Below the pieces are notes generated by a model. The model searched no databases. It was not told the origin of the DNA and saw only the letters and a program-made list of their open reading frames with translations. A program made the translations under genes and the position numbers. Of a stretch of 64,000 nucleotides of DNA, positions 1 to 10,509 are shown piece by piece (the stretch's first letter is position 1; every line of letters starts with the position of its first letter). This stretch comes from Bacteroidota bacterium (GTDB taxonomy: Bacteria; Bacteroidota; Bacteroidia; Chitinophagales; Chitinophagaceae). The stretch covers positions 248,001 through 312,000 of the forward strand of contig JAFDXX010000004.1 of assembly GCA_018267705.1 (NCBI GenBank), given 5' to 3'.

Positions 1-1194
1 ATCTTCGCTATTTTCTATTCCAACACTTAATCTTATTAAACCGTTGGTAATACCAAATTTTAATCTTTCTTCTTGGCTTACACCTAGGTGGCTGGTGCTT
101 GCAGGGTGAGATATTAATGTATCGGTAGTGCCTAATGAAATTGCTTGTGTGCACATTTTTAATGCATTCATAAATTTTGTTGCTGCTGTATAACCATTTT
201 TTAATTCAAAACTTATTAATGATCCAAATTGTTTCATTTGCTTTTTTGCAATAGCATGATCGGGATGTGTTGGTAAGCCAACATAATTTACTAAAGCAAC
301 TGCCGAATGATTTTGTAAATAGGTTGCAACTTTCATTGCATTGCTGCAATGCCTATCCATTCTAAGCTCTAATGTTTTTAAACCATTGCCTAATAAAAAT
401 GCATCAAAAGGGCTGGTATTGCTGCCTAAAAGTACATGCCATTTCCAAACTTTTGTATTCATGTATTCATCATCTTTTCCTATTAAAACACCACCTATTG
501 AAGTGCCGTGACCGTTTAAAAATTTTGTGGTAGAATGAATTACAAAATCTACATCGTATTTAAATGGTTGTTGTAAATAAGGAGTTGCAAATGTATTATC
601 AACTGAAACTTTAATATGATATTTTTTTGCTATTTGTGTGATGCTTTCAATATCAATACAATTAATGGTTGGGTTAGAAGGTGTTTCAATATGTATTAAT
701 TTAATAGAAGAATTTTCTTTCAGTGTTTTTTCTAATACATCTGTATTTCTTATGTCTGCAATTATTGTTTTTATTCCGGTATCTGTTAAAACTTTATGCA
801 TTACTTCATAAGTGCCACCGTATAATGCGTAATGTGATAAAATTGTATCGCCTGTTTTTAAGTTACTTAAAAATAAAGTAGCTAAAGCTGCTTGCCCGCT
901 TGAATGCAACAAGGCTTTAAGTTTTAATGGTTCATTATTTTTGTTTTTCAAACCAAAACTTTCTAAAGCAGCAATGGTTTTTTCTGCAGCAACAAAAGTG
1001 GGGTTGCCTAAACGGGTGTAAATTTTACTTTTGTCCTCTCCGGCAAATCTTGCTGCACCATCTTCGGTTGAATTAAATGTAAATGTTGAAGTTGCATAAA
1101 TAGGCGTTAAGTGTGCATGTTCTGCATTATGATTACTTGCAGTATGTATTGCTGTTGATGTGATGCCTTTTAAAGTGAATGATGAATTACTCAT
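1..1194 (-). CDS. Trans-sulfuration PLP enzyme (methionine gamma-lyase / O-acetylhomoserine sulfhydrylase family), 3' truncated by window edge
   Basis: The minus-strand frame opens with MSNSSFTLKG at the ATG at 1192-1194 and runs off the left edge after about 398 codons. The last residues read are GLIRLSVGIENSED, so only a short C-terminal tail is missing. Family signs are the PLP-lysine motif HSTTKF (Lys near residue 224), the preceding DNTFATP segment and the SHPAS motif near the C-terminus. These enzymes use PLP on cystathionine, O-acetylhomoserine or methionine. The exact reaction cannot be told from sequence by eye. A second family member lies at 35608-36810 behind a SAM riboswitch. This copy has no such leader in its 198-nt upstream gap, so it is probably regulated differently. 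It is separated from fabH by a terminator hairpin. Confidence 0.9.
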   Translation of the reverse strand, partial: MSNSSFTLKGITSTAIHTASNHNAEHAHLTPIYATSTFTFNSTEDGAARFAGEDKSKIYTRLGNPTFVAAEKTIAALESFGLKNKNNEPLKLKALLHSSGQAALATLFLSNLKTGDTILSHYALYGGTYEVMHKVLTDTGIKTIIADIRNTDVLEKTLKENSSIKLIHIETPSNPTINCIDIESITQIAKKYHIKVSVDNTFATPYLQQPFKYDVDFVIHSTTKFLNGHGTSIGGVLIGKDDEYMNTKVWKWHVLLGSNTSPFDAFLLGNGLKTLELRMDRHCSNAMKVATYLQNHSAVALVNYVGLPTHPDHAIAKKQMKQFGSLISFELKNGYTAATKFMNALKMCTQAISLGTTDTLISHPASTSHLGVSQEERLKFGITNGLIRLSVGIENSED

Positions 1195-1229
1195 AATTTT
1201 TTGTTACAACAGAAGTAGTTGTTGCTAAC

Positions 1230-1237
1230 CAAAAGTA
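1230..1237 (-). promoter_or_regulatory. Possible -7 element (TACTTTTG) of the trans-sulfuration gene
   Basis: On the minus strand this reads TACTTTTG, matching the Bacteroidota -7 consensus TAnnTTTG, 35 nt ahead of the start codon. I could not find a convincing TTTG -33 partner at the usual 19-20 nt spacing, so the call is weak. Confidence 0.3.
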
Positions 1238-1344
1238 ATCAATCAATATGAAAGAGTTGTTTTGTTTATAATGCAATTAAATGTAACATACATTATACAT
1301 TTTGTAACTGCTGATATTATTTGTTTTGGTACTAAAGAAAATTT

Positions 1345-1375
1345 AAAAGCCAATCAAAATATGAGATTGGCTTTT
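1345..1375 (-). terminator. Rho-independent terminator after fabH
   Basis: A perfect 11-bp stem (1345-1355 with 1365-1375) with a 9-nt loop is closed by A and T runs. It lies between the fabH stop and the next minus-strand gene, so it most likely ends the fabH transcript. Confidence 0.7.
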
Positions 1376-1392
1376 ATGTGAAGTAGTAAAAT

Positions 1393-2391
1393 TTATTTTG
1401 AATCGTAAGCCCACTTAATCAAAGTAGCACCCCAAGTAAAACCACCACCAAAAGCTGCTAATACAATTTTATCGCCTTTGTGTAATTGTTTTTCCCACTC
1501 CCATAAACATAACGGGATAGTTGCTGCTGTTGTATTTCCGTATTTCTGAATGTTTATCATTACCTTTTCTTTGGTTAATCCCATTCTGTTGGCTGTGGCA
1601 TCAATAATTCTTAAATTGGCTTGGTGTGGTACTAGCCATGCAATATCATTTCCGGTTAAATTATTTCTTTCTAATAATTCAGCACTTACATCTGCCATAC
1701 CTTTAACGGCATATTTAAATACAGGCTGCCCATCTTGAAAAATAAAATGTTCTTTTCTGGTAACTGTTTCAATACTTGCAGGGTTTAAAGAACCTCCTGC
1801 TTTTTGATATAAATAATTTTTTCCTACACCATCGCTTTTTAATAAACTGTCTAATATTCCGTTTTCATCTGTACTTGGTTCTAACAAAACGGCACCTGAG
1901 GCATCTCCAAATAAAACACAAGTAGTTCTATCAGTATAATCTACAATGCTGCTCATTTTATCGGCACCAACCACTATTACTTTTTTATATCTGCCACTTT
2001 CAATAAAAGAGGCACCGGTTGTTAAAGCAAATAAGAAACCGCTACATGCTGCATTTAAGTCAAATCCAAATGCATTGTTTGCACCAACATTATAACTTAT
2101 AATATTTGCTGTTGCAGGAAATAGCATATCGGGTGTTACGGTTGCACAAATAATGCAGTCTATTTCTTTGGGGTCAAGGTTTTTTTTCTGAATTATATCC
2201 ATTACGGCACCTGTTCCTAAATCACTACTGGCTTTTCCGGGTTCTTTTAAAATTCTTCTTTCACTAATTCCCGTTCTTGTTCTTATCCATTCATCATTGG
2301 TTTCAACCATTTTTTCTAAATCGGCATTGGTAAGTTTTGTTTCGGGAACATAGCCGCCAACGGCGGTAATTGCTGCTGTAATTTTATTCAT
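1393..2391 (-). CDS. fabH: 3-oxoacyl-[ACP] synthase III (KAS III)
   Basis: The protein has 332 residues, the usual length for FabH. It condenses an acyl-CoA primer with malonyl-ACP to start type II fatty acid synthesis in the cytoplasm. The full thiolase-fold triad is visible: Cys116 in AACSGF, His256 in VPHQAN and Asn286 in YGNTTAA. The C-terminal glycine-rich GGGFTWGA is also typical. It is transcribed away from ruvA and ends at a clear terminator, so it is probably monocistronic. Bacteroidota often carry several FabH-like paralogues, so a role in a side pathway rather than bulk fatty acid initiation is possible. Confidence 0.95.
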   Translation of the reverse strand: MNKITAAITAVGGYVPETKLTNADLEKMVETNDEWIRTRTGISERRILKEPGKASSDLGTGAVMDIIQKKNLDPKEIDCIICATVTPDMLFPATANIISYNVGANNAFGFDLNAACSGFLFALTTGASFIESGRYKKVIVVGADKMSSIVDYTDRTTCVLFGDASGAVLLEPSTDENGILDSLLKSDGVGKNYLYQKAGGSLNPASIETVTRKEHFIFQDGQPVFKYAVKGMADVSAELLERNNLTGNDIAWLVPHQANLRIIDATANRMGLTKEKVMINIQKYGNTTAATIPLCLWEWEKQLHKGDKIVLAAFGGGFTWGATLIKWAYDSK

Positions 2392-2474
2392 TGTAAAATC
2401 TTATTCTAAAAAAAGAAAACAAATATCGTAATTATTTTTTATTGCATAATGAATGCTTGTAATGGCTAAAAAGT

Positions 2475-2482
2475 TATTTTTG
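2475..2482 (+). promoter_or_regulatory. Putative -7 element (TATTTTTG) of ruvA-sprA
   Basis: TATTTTTG matches the TAnnTTTG consensus and sits 7 nt before the ruvA ATG, which would give a very short leader. No good -33 element is seen at standard spacing. Confidence 0.4.
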
Positions 2483-2489
2483 AAACAAT

Positions 2490-3071
2490 ATGATAGCATT
2501 TTTGAAAGGAAGGTTTGCTGTAAAAACACCCGCTTATGTTGTAATAGATGTAAACGGTGTGGGTTATGGTGTACAAATTAGTTTAACTACTTATTCAGCT
2601 ATTGCAGAAAAAGAAACGGGTTTATTGCACACTTATTTGCATATTACAGAAAATGCACAAGTATTATTTGGTTTTGCCGAAGAAGCAGAAAAAGAAATGT
2701 TTTTACAGTTAATTTCTGTTTCGGGTGTTGGTGCTGCTACTGCACGTATGATGTTATCGGGAATGAAAATTAATGAAATAGCTAATGCTATTGTTGCCGG
2801 AAATGTAAATCAACTTTCTCTCATAAAAGGTATTGGTAAAAAAACGGCCGAAAGAATTATTGTAGAGTTAAAAGATAAATTACAAAAACATACAATAAAT
2901 ATTGTGTCTGATGGTTCTGTAGCAAGTTCTACCAATACAGATGCAGTTGATGCTTTAATGGCTTTAGGTATTGCAAAAAATGTAGCAGAACAAGCTGTAA
3001 AAAAAGTAATTATAAGCAATCCTTCCCTATCTTTAGAAAATATTATTAAACTCGCATTAAAAAATCTATAA
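2490..3071 (+). CDS. ruvA: Holliday junction branch migration protein RuvA
   Basis: At 193 aa this matches RuvA, the DNA-binding subunit that tetramerises on Holliday junctions and loads the RuvB helicase. The N-terminal OB fold starts MIAFLKGRFAVKTPAYVVIDVNG-like. The tandem helix-hairpin-helix region follows (LISVSGVGAATARMML around residues 76-92, and LIKGIGKKTAERIIVELKDK around 111-130). The C-terminal UBA-like RuvB-binding domain includes DAVDALMALGIAKNVAEQAVKK. The gap to sprA is only 40 nt, so the two are probably co-transcribed. A ruvA-sprA pairing is common in Bacteroidota. Confidence 0.96.
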   Translation: MIAFLKGRFAVKTPAYVVIDVNGVGYGVQISLTTYSAIAEKETGLLHTYLHITENAQVLFGFAEEAEKEMFLQLISVSGVGAATARMMLSGMKINEIANAIVAGNVNQLSLIKGIGKKTAERIIVELKDKLQKHTINIVSDGSVASSTNTDAVDALMALGIAKNVAEQAVKKVIISNPSLSLENIIKLALKNL

Positions 3072-3111
3072 AGTATAAACCAATTCTACTTAACCAAGCT
3101 GTGAAACTGCT

Positions 3112-6100
3112 TTGAAGCGTTTACTTTTATTTCTTACAATTGTTTTTTTAATTACAATAAACTGTGTGCCATTGTTTGTGCAGGCACAGAGCAAAGATTC
3201 TATTGGCCCAACTCCCAAAGATTCTTTACGGTTTCCTATTCACGATAGAAGAGGAGATAGGTTTACATGGAAAAACAATAATCCTTTTGATTTATCCGAT
3301 ACCGGAATTATTCAGCAAAATATTATTTACGATCCTAAAACCAATGAATATTATATTGAAGAAAAAGTGGGTAAAACCATTTATCGAAAACCAACTTCAT
3401 TAACCTTTGAACAATTTTATTTATTAAGAAATAAACAATATGAAGCCGAGTATTTTAAACAACGTGCCAATGCATTAACACTTTTAAACAAAAAAGTACA
3501 ACGCCCCAAACCCACCGTTTATGATAAATTGTTTGATAGAATTTTTGGTGTGGGTGCCAACGGTTTAAAAGTTGATGTAAAACCACAAGGTAGTGTAGAT
3601 GTTTTATTAGGTTACGATGGACAAAACACTTTAAATCCAACTTTACCCGAGCGTGCAAGAAAAACAGGTGGTTTTGATTTTAATATGAACGCTAACTTAA
3701 ACGTAAATGCAAATATTGGAGATAAATTAAAACTTCCTATTAGTTATAATACACAAGCCACATTCGATTATCTGAATCAATTAAAGTTAGATTATAAAGG
3801 GATGGATGATGAAATTTTAAAAAGCGTAGAAGCTGGTAATATTTCATTTCAAACAAAAAGTACTTTAATTGGAAGCGTACAAAATTTATTTGGGATAAAA
3901 ACACAATTGCAATTTGGTAAATTATTTATTACAGCAGCCATTGCCAACCAACGCTCTCAAAGGCAAACACAAACTTTAAAAGGCGGTGCAGCATTAAGCA
4001 CTTATCAAAAAAAGTTAGATGATTATGAAGAGAATAGACATTTCTTATTAGCCCAATATATGAGAAATAATTATAATACGGCAATGTCTAATTTACCTAT
4101 TGTAAACAGCCAAGTACAAATACAACGTATTGAAGTTTGGGTAACCAACCGTACAGGAGCAACCACTAATGCAAGAGATGTAGTAGGTTTTATGGATTTA
4201 GGAGAAAATCAACCTTATAACACCAATATTCATTCATTAACATCATCTGCATTGCCACAAAATCAAGCAAATGATTTATATGGAAAATTAACAACAAACC
4301 CTGCCAATAGAAGTCCGGCATTGGTTATAAGTAATTTACAAGCACAAGGTTTACAACCTATTAACGATTTTGAAAAAGTATTTGCCCGTAAACTTGCACC
4401 AACAGAATATTATTTTAATCCACAAATTGGGTTTTTATCATTAAGTGCACAACTGCAACCCGATGATGTTTTGGCGGTAGCTTATCAATACACTTATAAT
4501 GGACGCGTATATCAGGTAGGAGAATTTTCACAAGATGTTGCTTTAGATTCAACACAAGGTGTTCAAAAAGTTTTATTCTTAAAATTATTAAAAGCAACTT
4601 CTGCACGCACTGCATTACCTATATGGAAATTAATGATGAAGAATGTGTATTCTATTGATATGGCAGGCATTTCAAAAGATGGTTTTCAAATGAATGTTTT
4701 GTACAATCAACCTAGTGCGGGCTTAAAAAGATATTTGCCCGAAGCCGATGCAGCTGTTGATGGAAAAGCATTATTATCTATTTTACAATTAGACAGATTA
4801 AACAGCCAAAACGATCCACAACCCGATGGTGTGTTTGATTTTGTAGAAGGGTTCACGGTTCTTTCTCAACAAGGAAAAATTATTTTTCCTGTATTAGAAC
4901 CTTTTGGCAGCGATTTAGAAAGATTAGCTTTCAACTCTGCACCCGCATTAGCATTTAAAAATAAATATTTGTTTCAACAATTATATGATTCTATTAAAGC
5001 TATTGCACAAACCTTTGCCAATTTAGACAGGTTTGTAATGCAAGGGCAAGCTAAAGGTAGCGGCACTAGTGAAATTTATTTAAATGCAGCTAATATTCCG
5101 CAAGGGTCTGTAAAAGTTAATGCAGCCGGACAAACTTTAATTGAAAACATAGATTATGTAATTGATTATAATATTGGCTCATTAAAAATTATTAATCAAG
5201 CAATTTTAAATTCAGGAGTTCCCATTAATGTTTCTTACGAAAACAATGCAGCATTTGGTATTCAACAACGTGGGTTTATGGGTGTACGGTTAGATTATTT
5301 GGCAAGTAAAAAATTATCGCTTGGTGCCACTTACGAACGTTTAAATGAAAGACCCTTTTTTACTAAAACAAATTATGGAGAAGACCCCATTAGAAACAGT
5401 ATGTATGGTGTTGATTTTAGCTATAAAGCAAACTGGCCGGGTTTAACAAGAGCATTAAATAAACTTCCTTTTTTCAATACCAAAGCAATGAGTAGCATTA
5501 CTGCTTACGGAGAAGGAGCTTATTTTAAACCGGGGCATCCACCGCAAATTGGTAAGGGAGATAGTGGTTTAATTTATTTAGATGATTTTGAAGGAGCACG
5601 CAGTAATATAGATTTACGTTTTCCTTTGGTAGCATGGGCTTTAGCTTCAACACCCGCTAATAACGGAAAATTTCCTGAAGCAACTTTATCTGATTCTGTT
5701 GATTACGGAAAGAACAGAGCCAAATTAGCATGGTATAATATTGAACCTAATTTGCAAGATAAAAACAGTTCCAATAACCCTTTAAGAGGTAATTTAAATG
5801 AGTTGAGTGATCCTCGTGTTCGGTTGGTTTATACCAATGAATTGTTTCCCCAACAAACAACCAATATTGTAAATACACAAACCACCACTTTCGATTTAGC
5901 TTTCTATCCAAAAGAAATGGGTCCGTATAATTATGAAACAAGTTCTGCACAAATAGATGCCAACGGAAAATTTAAAAACCCAAGTGCCAAATGGGGTGGG
6001 CTTATGCGAAGCCTTGACCAAACCGATTTTGAAACCAACAATTTTGAATTTATAGAATTTTGGGTACAAGATCCTTTTATAAAAACACCAAACAGTACAG

Positions 6101-9100
6101 GCGGGCAACTATATTTTGATTTAGGAAGTGTTAGTGAAGATATTTTAAAAGATGGAAAACGATTTTACGAAAACGGATTAACCACACCTACATCTCCGGC
6201 AGCAGTTGATAGCACCAGTACTTGGGGAACCGTTCCCGTAAACCCGATACAAGTTACCAATGCATTTAGTAATGATGCTAACGATAGACCTTACCAAGAT
6301 GTTGGTTTTGATGGCTTAGATAATAATGGAGAAAGAAGAAAACGTGCAGGATATTTAAATCAATTGGCAGCAACGTTTGGCACTGCATCTGCATTATATC
6401 AAAAAGCAATCAATGATCCATCTAATGATGATTATGTATGGTACAGAGATGCACAGTTTGATGCAACAGGCACAGGTATATTAGGTAGATATAAAAATTA
6501 TAACAATCCGCAAGGCAACTCTCCAGTATCCTCCACCAATTCGCAATTTGCATCGGCAGCAACTTTATATCCCGATAATGAAGATTTAAACCACGATAAT
6601 ACTTTAAATGAAACAGAAGAGTATTACGAATATCAAGTTAATTTAAAACCCGGAATGGATGTGGGCAATACAAAATATATTACCGATAAACGTGTAGTGC
6701 CTGTTACTTATGCCAACGGAACAAAAGCAAATGAAAACTGGTATTTATTTAGAATACCTATTAAAGACTATGCTCAAAAAGTAGGTCAGATCCCCGATTT
6801 TAAATCTATTCGTTTTATTAGAATGTATATGACTGGTTTTCAAGATTCTGTTATCATGCGTTTTGCATCTTTAAACTTAGTAAGAAATACATGGAGGCAA
6901 TTTACTTATGAAGTAGATACTACAGGTTCCTATACACCCATTAATACTTCTGTTACAACTTCAAATACATTAGCTGTAAATTTAGAAGAAAACAGTAGTC
7001 GTACACCGGTTAATTACGTTATCCCTCCGGGTATAGAACGTGTACAAACTTTAAGTAATAATGGTGTAAATCTTTTGCAAAATGAACAATCATTAAGCAT
7101 ACAAGTAAAAAATTTATTAACCGGAAATTCAAGGGGCGTTTTTAAAACATTACCCAATTGTGATATGCGTAATTACGGCAGGTTATCAATGTTTGTACAC
7201 GCAGAAAGTATTGTTGGACAAGTTGCTTTAAATGATAATGACTTAAATATTGTTGTACGCATAGGACAAGATTTTTTAAACAATTATTACGAAATAAAAT
7301 ATCCTTTAAAAGTAACCTTACCCGGTTATTATTCTACCTCGCAAGCAGAAACTGTTTGGCCAACTCTGAATAATCTTGATTTTAATTTACAAGATTTAAT
7401 AACCGTAAAAACTCAACGTAATGCAACAACAGGGGCATCGGTAACTAATATTTTCCGACAAATAATTAATGGAAAAACCATAAGTGTATTAGGCAATCCT
7501 AACCTTGGTGCTGTAACAGGAATTTTAGTTGCAGTACAAAATGCAAAAAATAGTATTACAACACCACTGAATGCAGAAGTATGGATAGATGAATTAAGAT
7601 TAAGTGAAATTAATGAACAAGGAGCTTATGCTGCAACCGGTAAAGTTGAAGTACAATTGGCAGACTTAGGTAGAATAAGCGTTTCGGCAAATACCTATAC
7701 ACAAGGTTGGGGAAGTTTAGAATCTCATATTAACGATAGAGCGAGAGATAATATGATGCAATTTGATGCTGCTGCAAGTATTGATGCCGGAAGATTATTA
7801 CCTAAGGCAGCCAGACTTTCTATACCCGTATATGCCAGTTATAATCGTATAGTGCATACACCACAATACGATCCGTTTGATAATGACATTTTATATAAAA
7901 CAAAATTAAATTTAGCAAAGTCTTTAGCCGAAAGAGATTCTATTAAAAATGCAGCTATTGATCAAACAACAATAGCTACCATTAATTTTACCAATGTACG
8001 CGTAATGCCCAAAGGTAAAATACATATATGGAGCATTAGCAACTTTGATGTAAGTTATTCTGTAACACAAATCTTACAAAGCAATCCAACTGTATTAAGT
8101 AATAATGTTAATAAATGGCGGTTAGGCTTAGGTTATACATTTAATAAACAATCAAAATTTACAGAGCCGTTAAAAAAAGTAATTAAAGGAAGAAGTCAGT
8201 GGTTAAGTTTGGTACGCGATTTTAATTTTAATTTAATGCCTTCTCTATTAAGTTTCAGAAGTGATATAAACAGGCAGTTTGCTCAATTTATTCCACGTAT
8301 TGTAAATACAGATTTAACAGTAACCAAAGTACAAAGAGTAGATACAACGTATGATAAATATTTTACATTTGATAGATTTTACAATCTTAGATGGGATTTA
8401 TCTCGCTCTATAAACATAGATTTTTCTGCAATAGATAATGCAAGAGTAGATGAGCCTTATGGTTTATTAAATACGCAAGTAAAAAAAGATACTGTAAGAA
8501 ATAATTTTTGGAAAGGAGGAAGAAACACTTTATACACACAACGTGCAACAGCAAGCTACACCTTCCCATTAAATAAATTTCCTTTAACAGATTGGATAAC
8601 TGCACGTTATACTTACGGCACTTCTTATAATTGGATTGGTGCAAGTTTATTGGCAAGAACATTAGGTAATACTTTAGAAAACACACAAGAAAATAGTATT
8701 AACGGACAATTTGATTTTTCAAGATTGTATATGAAAAGTAAATGGCTTCGTTCAGTTAATAATGCTTCTTTCCAAAATAATACAAAAAATACTAATATAA
8801 AAAATAATAACAAACCAATTGTTCAACCAACGGGTATAACCATTAAACCAAGAAACGAAGTAATTAGAGATGATAAAGGCAATTTACTAAAAGGAAAAGC
8901 AAAAAGACAAGCATTAGCAAAGTGGCGGCAATTAAAACGAGATGATAGACTTGCTAAAAAATTGCAACAGCAAAATATGCCTTATGAAATGAGTGAAGTT
9001 GCAAAAACCGCAGGCACTTTAATTACAATGGTAAAACATGTTACGGTTGATTATAGTGAAAATTACCATAGCCGTGTGCCGGGCTATTTAGATAGCACAC

Positions 9101-10419
9101 AATTTTTGGGGCAAAATTGGAGAACTATGCAACCTGGTTTAGGTTATGTTTTTGGGCAACAACCCGATACAGGTTGGTTAAATGATAAATCAAGAAAAAA
9201 TTTAATATCAAGAGATAGTACATTTAATGCCTACTACAGACAAAATTTTGAACAAAAATTAAGAATAACAGCACAAATAGAACCGATAAAAGAATTTAGA
9301 ATTGATTTAAGTTGGGAAAAAAGTTTTAGTAAAGAATATAGTGAATTGTTTAAAGACACAACCAATACAGGCATTGCACAACAACATTTAAGTCCTTATG
9401 TAAATGGTGGTTTTAGTGTATCGTATATTTCATTTGGTACTTTATTTAAAAGTAGTGATCCCAATGAAGTATCTCAAACGTTTAAAAATTTTGAAGCTAA
9501 CCGTATTATTGTTTCACAACGTGTTGCTGCATTAAATCCGTATTATAGTGGTGGTACTACGGCCGATGGTTTTGCAAAAGGTTATGGTAGATACGCACAA
9601 GATGTTTTAATACCTTCATTCTTGGCAGCATATACCGGTAAAAGTGCAAAAGATATTTCTTTACTTGGACAAAGTAACGGAAATATAAAATCAAATCCGT
9701 TTAGTGGCATTCTTCCCAAACCCAATTGGAGAGTAACTTATACAGGATTAACAAAAATTCCTGCATTGCAAAAAATATTTTCTGCCATAACACTTACACA
9801 TGCCTACTCAGGCACATTAAGCATGAATAGTTATACCAGTGCATTGTTGTATAGTGATCCTTTTAAATTTGGAGCACCGGGTTTTATTGATACCGTTAGC
9901 GGAAATTATATTCCTTTTTATTTAGTTCCTAATATTACTGTTAGTGAGGCATTTGCACCTTTAATTGGTATTGATGTTACTACTACTAAACAATTAAATT
10001 TAAAATTTGAATATAGAAAAAGCAGGCAATTAAGTTTAAGTTTAATTGATTATCAATTAAGCCAAACATTAAGCACAGAGTGGGTTACAGGGTTTAGTTG
10101 GCGTAAACGCGGATTGAATTTACCTTTTAGGTTACCGGGAATGAAAAACAAAAAATTGCAAAATGATTTAAGTATAAAATTAGATTTAGGTTTTAGAGAT
10201 GATGCTACCAGCAACAGCAGGTTAGATCAAAGTAATGCATACGGTACAGGAGGGCAAAAAGTAATTACTATACAGCCCTCTATAGATTATGTATTAAATA
10301 ACAGATTAAATATTAAATTTTATTTTTATCAGCAGAGAGTAACACCATACATTTCAACTTCTGCACCTACAATAGTTACAAGAGCAGGTTTACAATTTAG
10401 AATTTCATTAGCTCCGTAA
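3112..10419 (+). CDS. sprA: SprA, outer-membrane translocon of the type IX secretion system
   Basis: This 2435-aa protein has the size and features of SprA (also called Sov), the giant single-polypeptide beta-barrel through which T9SS substrates leave the cell. The start is a TTG at 3112-3114. The upstream GTG at 3101 is in another frame and hits a stop, and the TTG is followed at once by a signal peptide (KRLLLFLTIVFLI...VQAQ). Long N-terminal plug and periplasmic regions precede repeated amphipathic beta strands, and the chain ends in an aromatic/Phe-containing strand (AGLQFRISLAP). The gene is 40 nt behind ruvA. The T9SS cargo encoded nearby (11337-16507 and 43799-47557) fits a working secretion system. 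Confidence 0.95.
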   Translation: MKRLLLFLTIVFLITINCVPLFVQAQSKDSIGPTPKDSLRFPIHDRRGDRFTWKNNNPFDLSDTGIIQQNIIYDPKTNEYYIEEKVGKTIYRKPTSLTFEQFYLLRNKQYEAEYFKQRANALTLLNKKVQRPKPTVYDKLFDRIFGVGANGLKVDVKPQGSVDVLLGYDGQNTLNPTLPERARKTGGFDFNMNANLNVNANIGDKLKLPISYNTQATFDYLNQLKLDYKGMDDEILKSVEAGNISFQTKSTLIGSVQNLFGIKTQLQFGKLFITAAIANQRSQRQTQTLKGGAALSTYQKKLDDYEENRHFLLAQYMRNNYNTAMSNLPIVNSQVQIQRIEVWVTNRTGATTNARDVVGFMDLGENQPYNTNIHSLTSSALPQNQANDLYGKLTTNPANRSPALVISNLQAQGLQPINDFEKVFARKLAPTEYYFNPQIGFLSLSAQLQPDDVLAVAYQYTYNGRVYQVGEFSQDVALDSTQGVQKVLFLKLLKATSARTALPIWKLMMKNVYSIDMAGISKDGFQMNVLYNQPSAGLKRYLPEADAAVDGKALLSILQLDRLNSQNDPQPDGVFDFVEGFTVLSQQGKIIFPVLEPFGSDLERLAFNSAPALAFKNKYLFQQLYDSIKAIAQTFANLDRFVMQGQAKGSGTSEIYLNAANIPQGSVKVNAAGQTLIENIDYVIDYNIGSLKIINQAILNSGVPINVSYENNAAFGIQQRGFMGVRLDYLASKKLSLGATYERLNERPFFTKTNYGEDPIRNSMYGVDFSYKANWPGLTRALNKLPFFNTKAMSSITAYGEGAYFKPGHPPQIGKGDSGLIYLDDFEGARSNIDLRFPLVAWALASTPANNGKFPEATLSDSVDYGKNRAKLAWYNIEPNLQDKNSSNNPLRGNLNELSDPRVRLVYTNELFPQQTTNIVNTQTTTFDLAFYPKEMGPYNYETSSAQIDANGKFKNPSAKWGGLMRSLDQTDFETNNFEFIEFWVQDPFIKTPNSTGGQLYFDLGSVSEDILKDGKRFYENGLTTPTSPAAVDSTSTWGTVPVNPIQVTNAFSNDANDRPYQDVGFDGLDNNGERRKRAGYLNQLAATFGTASALYQKAINDPSNDDYVWYRDAQFDATGTGILGRYKNYNNPQGNSPVSSTNSQFASAATLYPDNEDLNHDNTLNETEEYYEYQVNLKPGMDVGNTKYITDKRVVPVTYANGTKANENWYLFRIPIKDYAQKVGQIPDFKSIRFIRMYMTGFQDSVIMRFASLNLVRNTWRQFTYEVDTTGSYTPINTSVTTSNTLAVNLEENSSRTPVNYVIPPGIERVQTLSNNGVNLLQNEQSLSIQVKNLLTGNSRGVFKTLPNCDMRNYGRLSMFVHAESIVGQVALNDNDLNIVVRIGQDFLNNYYEIKYPLKVTLPGYYSTSQAETVWPTLNNLDFNLQDLITVKTQRNATTGASVTNIFRQIINGKTISVLGNPNLGAVTGILVAVQNAKNSITTPLNAEVWIDELRLSEINEQGAYAATGKVEVQLADLGRISVSANTYTQGWGSLESHINDRARDNMMQFDAAASIDAGRLLPKAARLSIPVYASYNRIVHTPQYDPFDNDILYKTKLNLAKSLAERDSIKNAAIDQTTIATINFTNVRVMPKGKIHIWSISNFDVSYSVTQILQSNPTVLSNNVNKWRLGLGYTFNKQSKFTEPLKKVIKGRSQWLSLVRDFNFNLMPSLLSFRSDINRQFAQFIPRIVNTDLTVTKVQRVDTTYDKYFTFDRFYNLRWDLSRSINIDFSAIDNARVDEPYGLLNTQVKKDTVRNNFWKGGRNTLYTQRATASYTFPLNKFPLTDWITARYTYGTSYNWIGASLLARTLGNTLENTQENSINGQFDFSRLYMKSKWLRSVNNASFQNNTKNTNIKNNNKPIVQPTGITIKPRNEVIRDDKGNLLKGKAKRQALAKWRQLKRDDRLAKKLQQQNMPYEMSEVAKTAGTLITMVKHVTVDYSENYHSRVPGYLDSTQFLGQNWRTMQPGLGYVFGQQPDTGWLNDKSRKNLISRDSTFNAYYRQNFEQKLRITAQIEPIKEFRIDLSWEKSFSKEYSELFKDTTNTGIAQQHLSPYVNGGFSVSYISFGTLFKSSDPNEVSQTFKNFEANRIIVSQRVAALNPYYSGGTTADGFAKGYGRYAQDVLIPSFLAAYTGKSAKDISLLGQSNGNIKSNPFSGILPKPNWRVTYTGLTKIPALQKIFSAITLTHAYSGTLSMNSYTSALLYSDPFKFGAPGFIDTVSGNYIPFYLVPNITVSEAFAPLIGIDVTTTKQLNLKFEYRKSRQLSLSLIDYQLSQTLSTEWVTGFSWRKRGLNLPFRLPGMKNKKLQNDLSIKLDLGFRDDATSNSRLDQSNAYGTGGQKVITIQPSIDYVLNNRLNIKFYFYQQRVTPYISTSAPTIVTRAGLQFRISLAP

Positions 10420-10509
10420 AAATATTTGTTGTTGAAAAAATGTTTTTTCTTGAGAGATAGAGAAAGAAATATCTTCATTCTGCAATATCTTATCAAAAAT
10501 AAAAATGTA

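Noticed and set aside
1195..1392. Possible SAM riboswitch ahead of the first trans-sulfuration gene
   Set aside because: I looked for S-box landmarks (GGCAGAGGGA-like, GCAACC, GATAAG) on the minus strand and found none.
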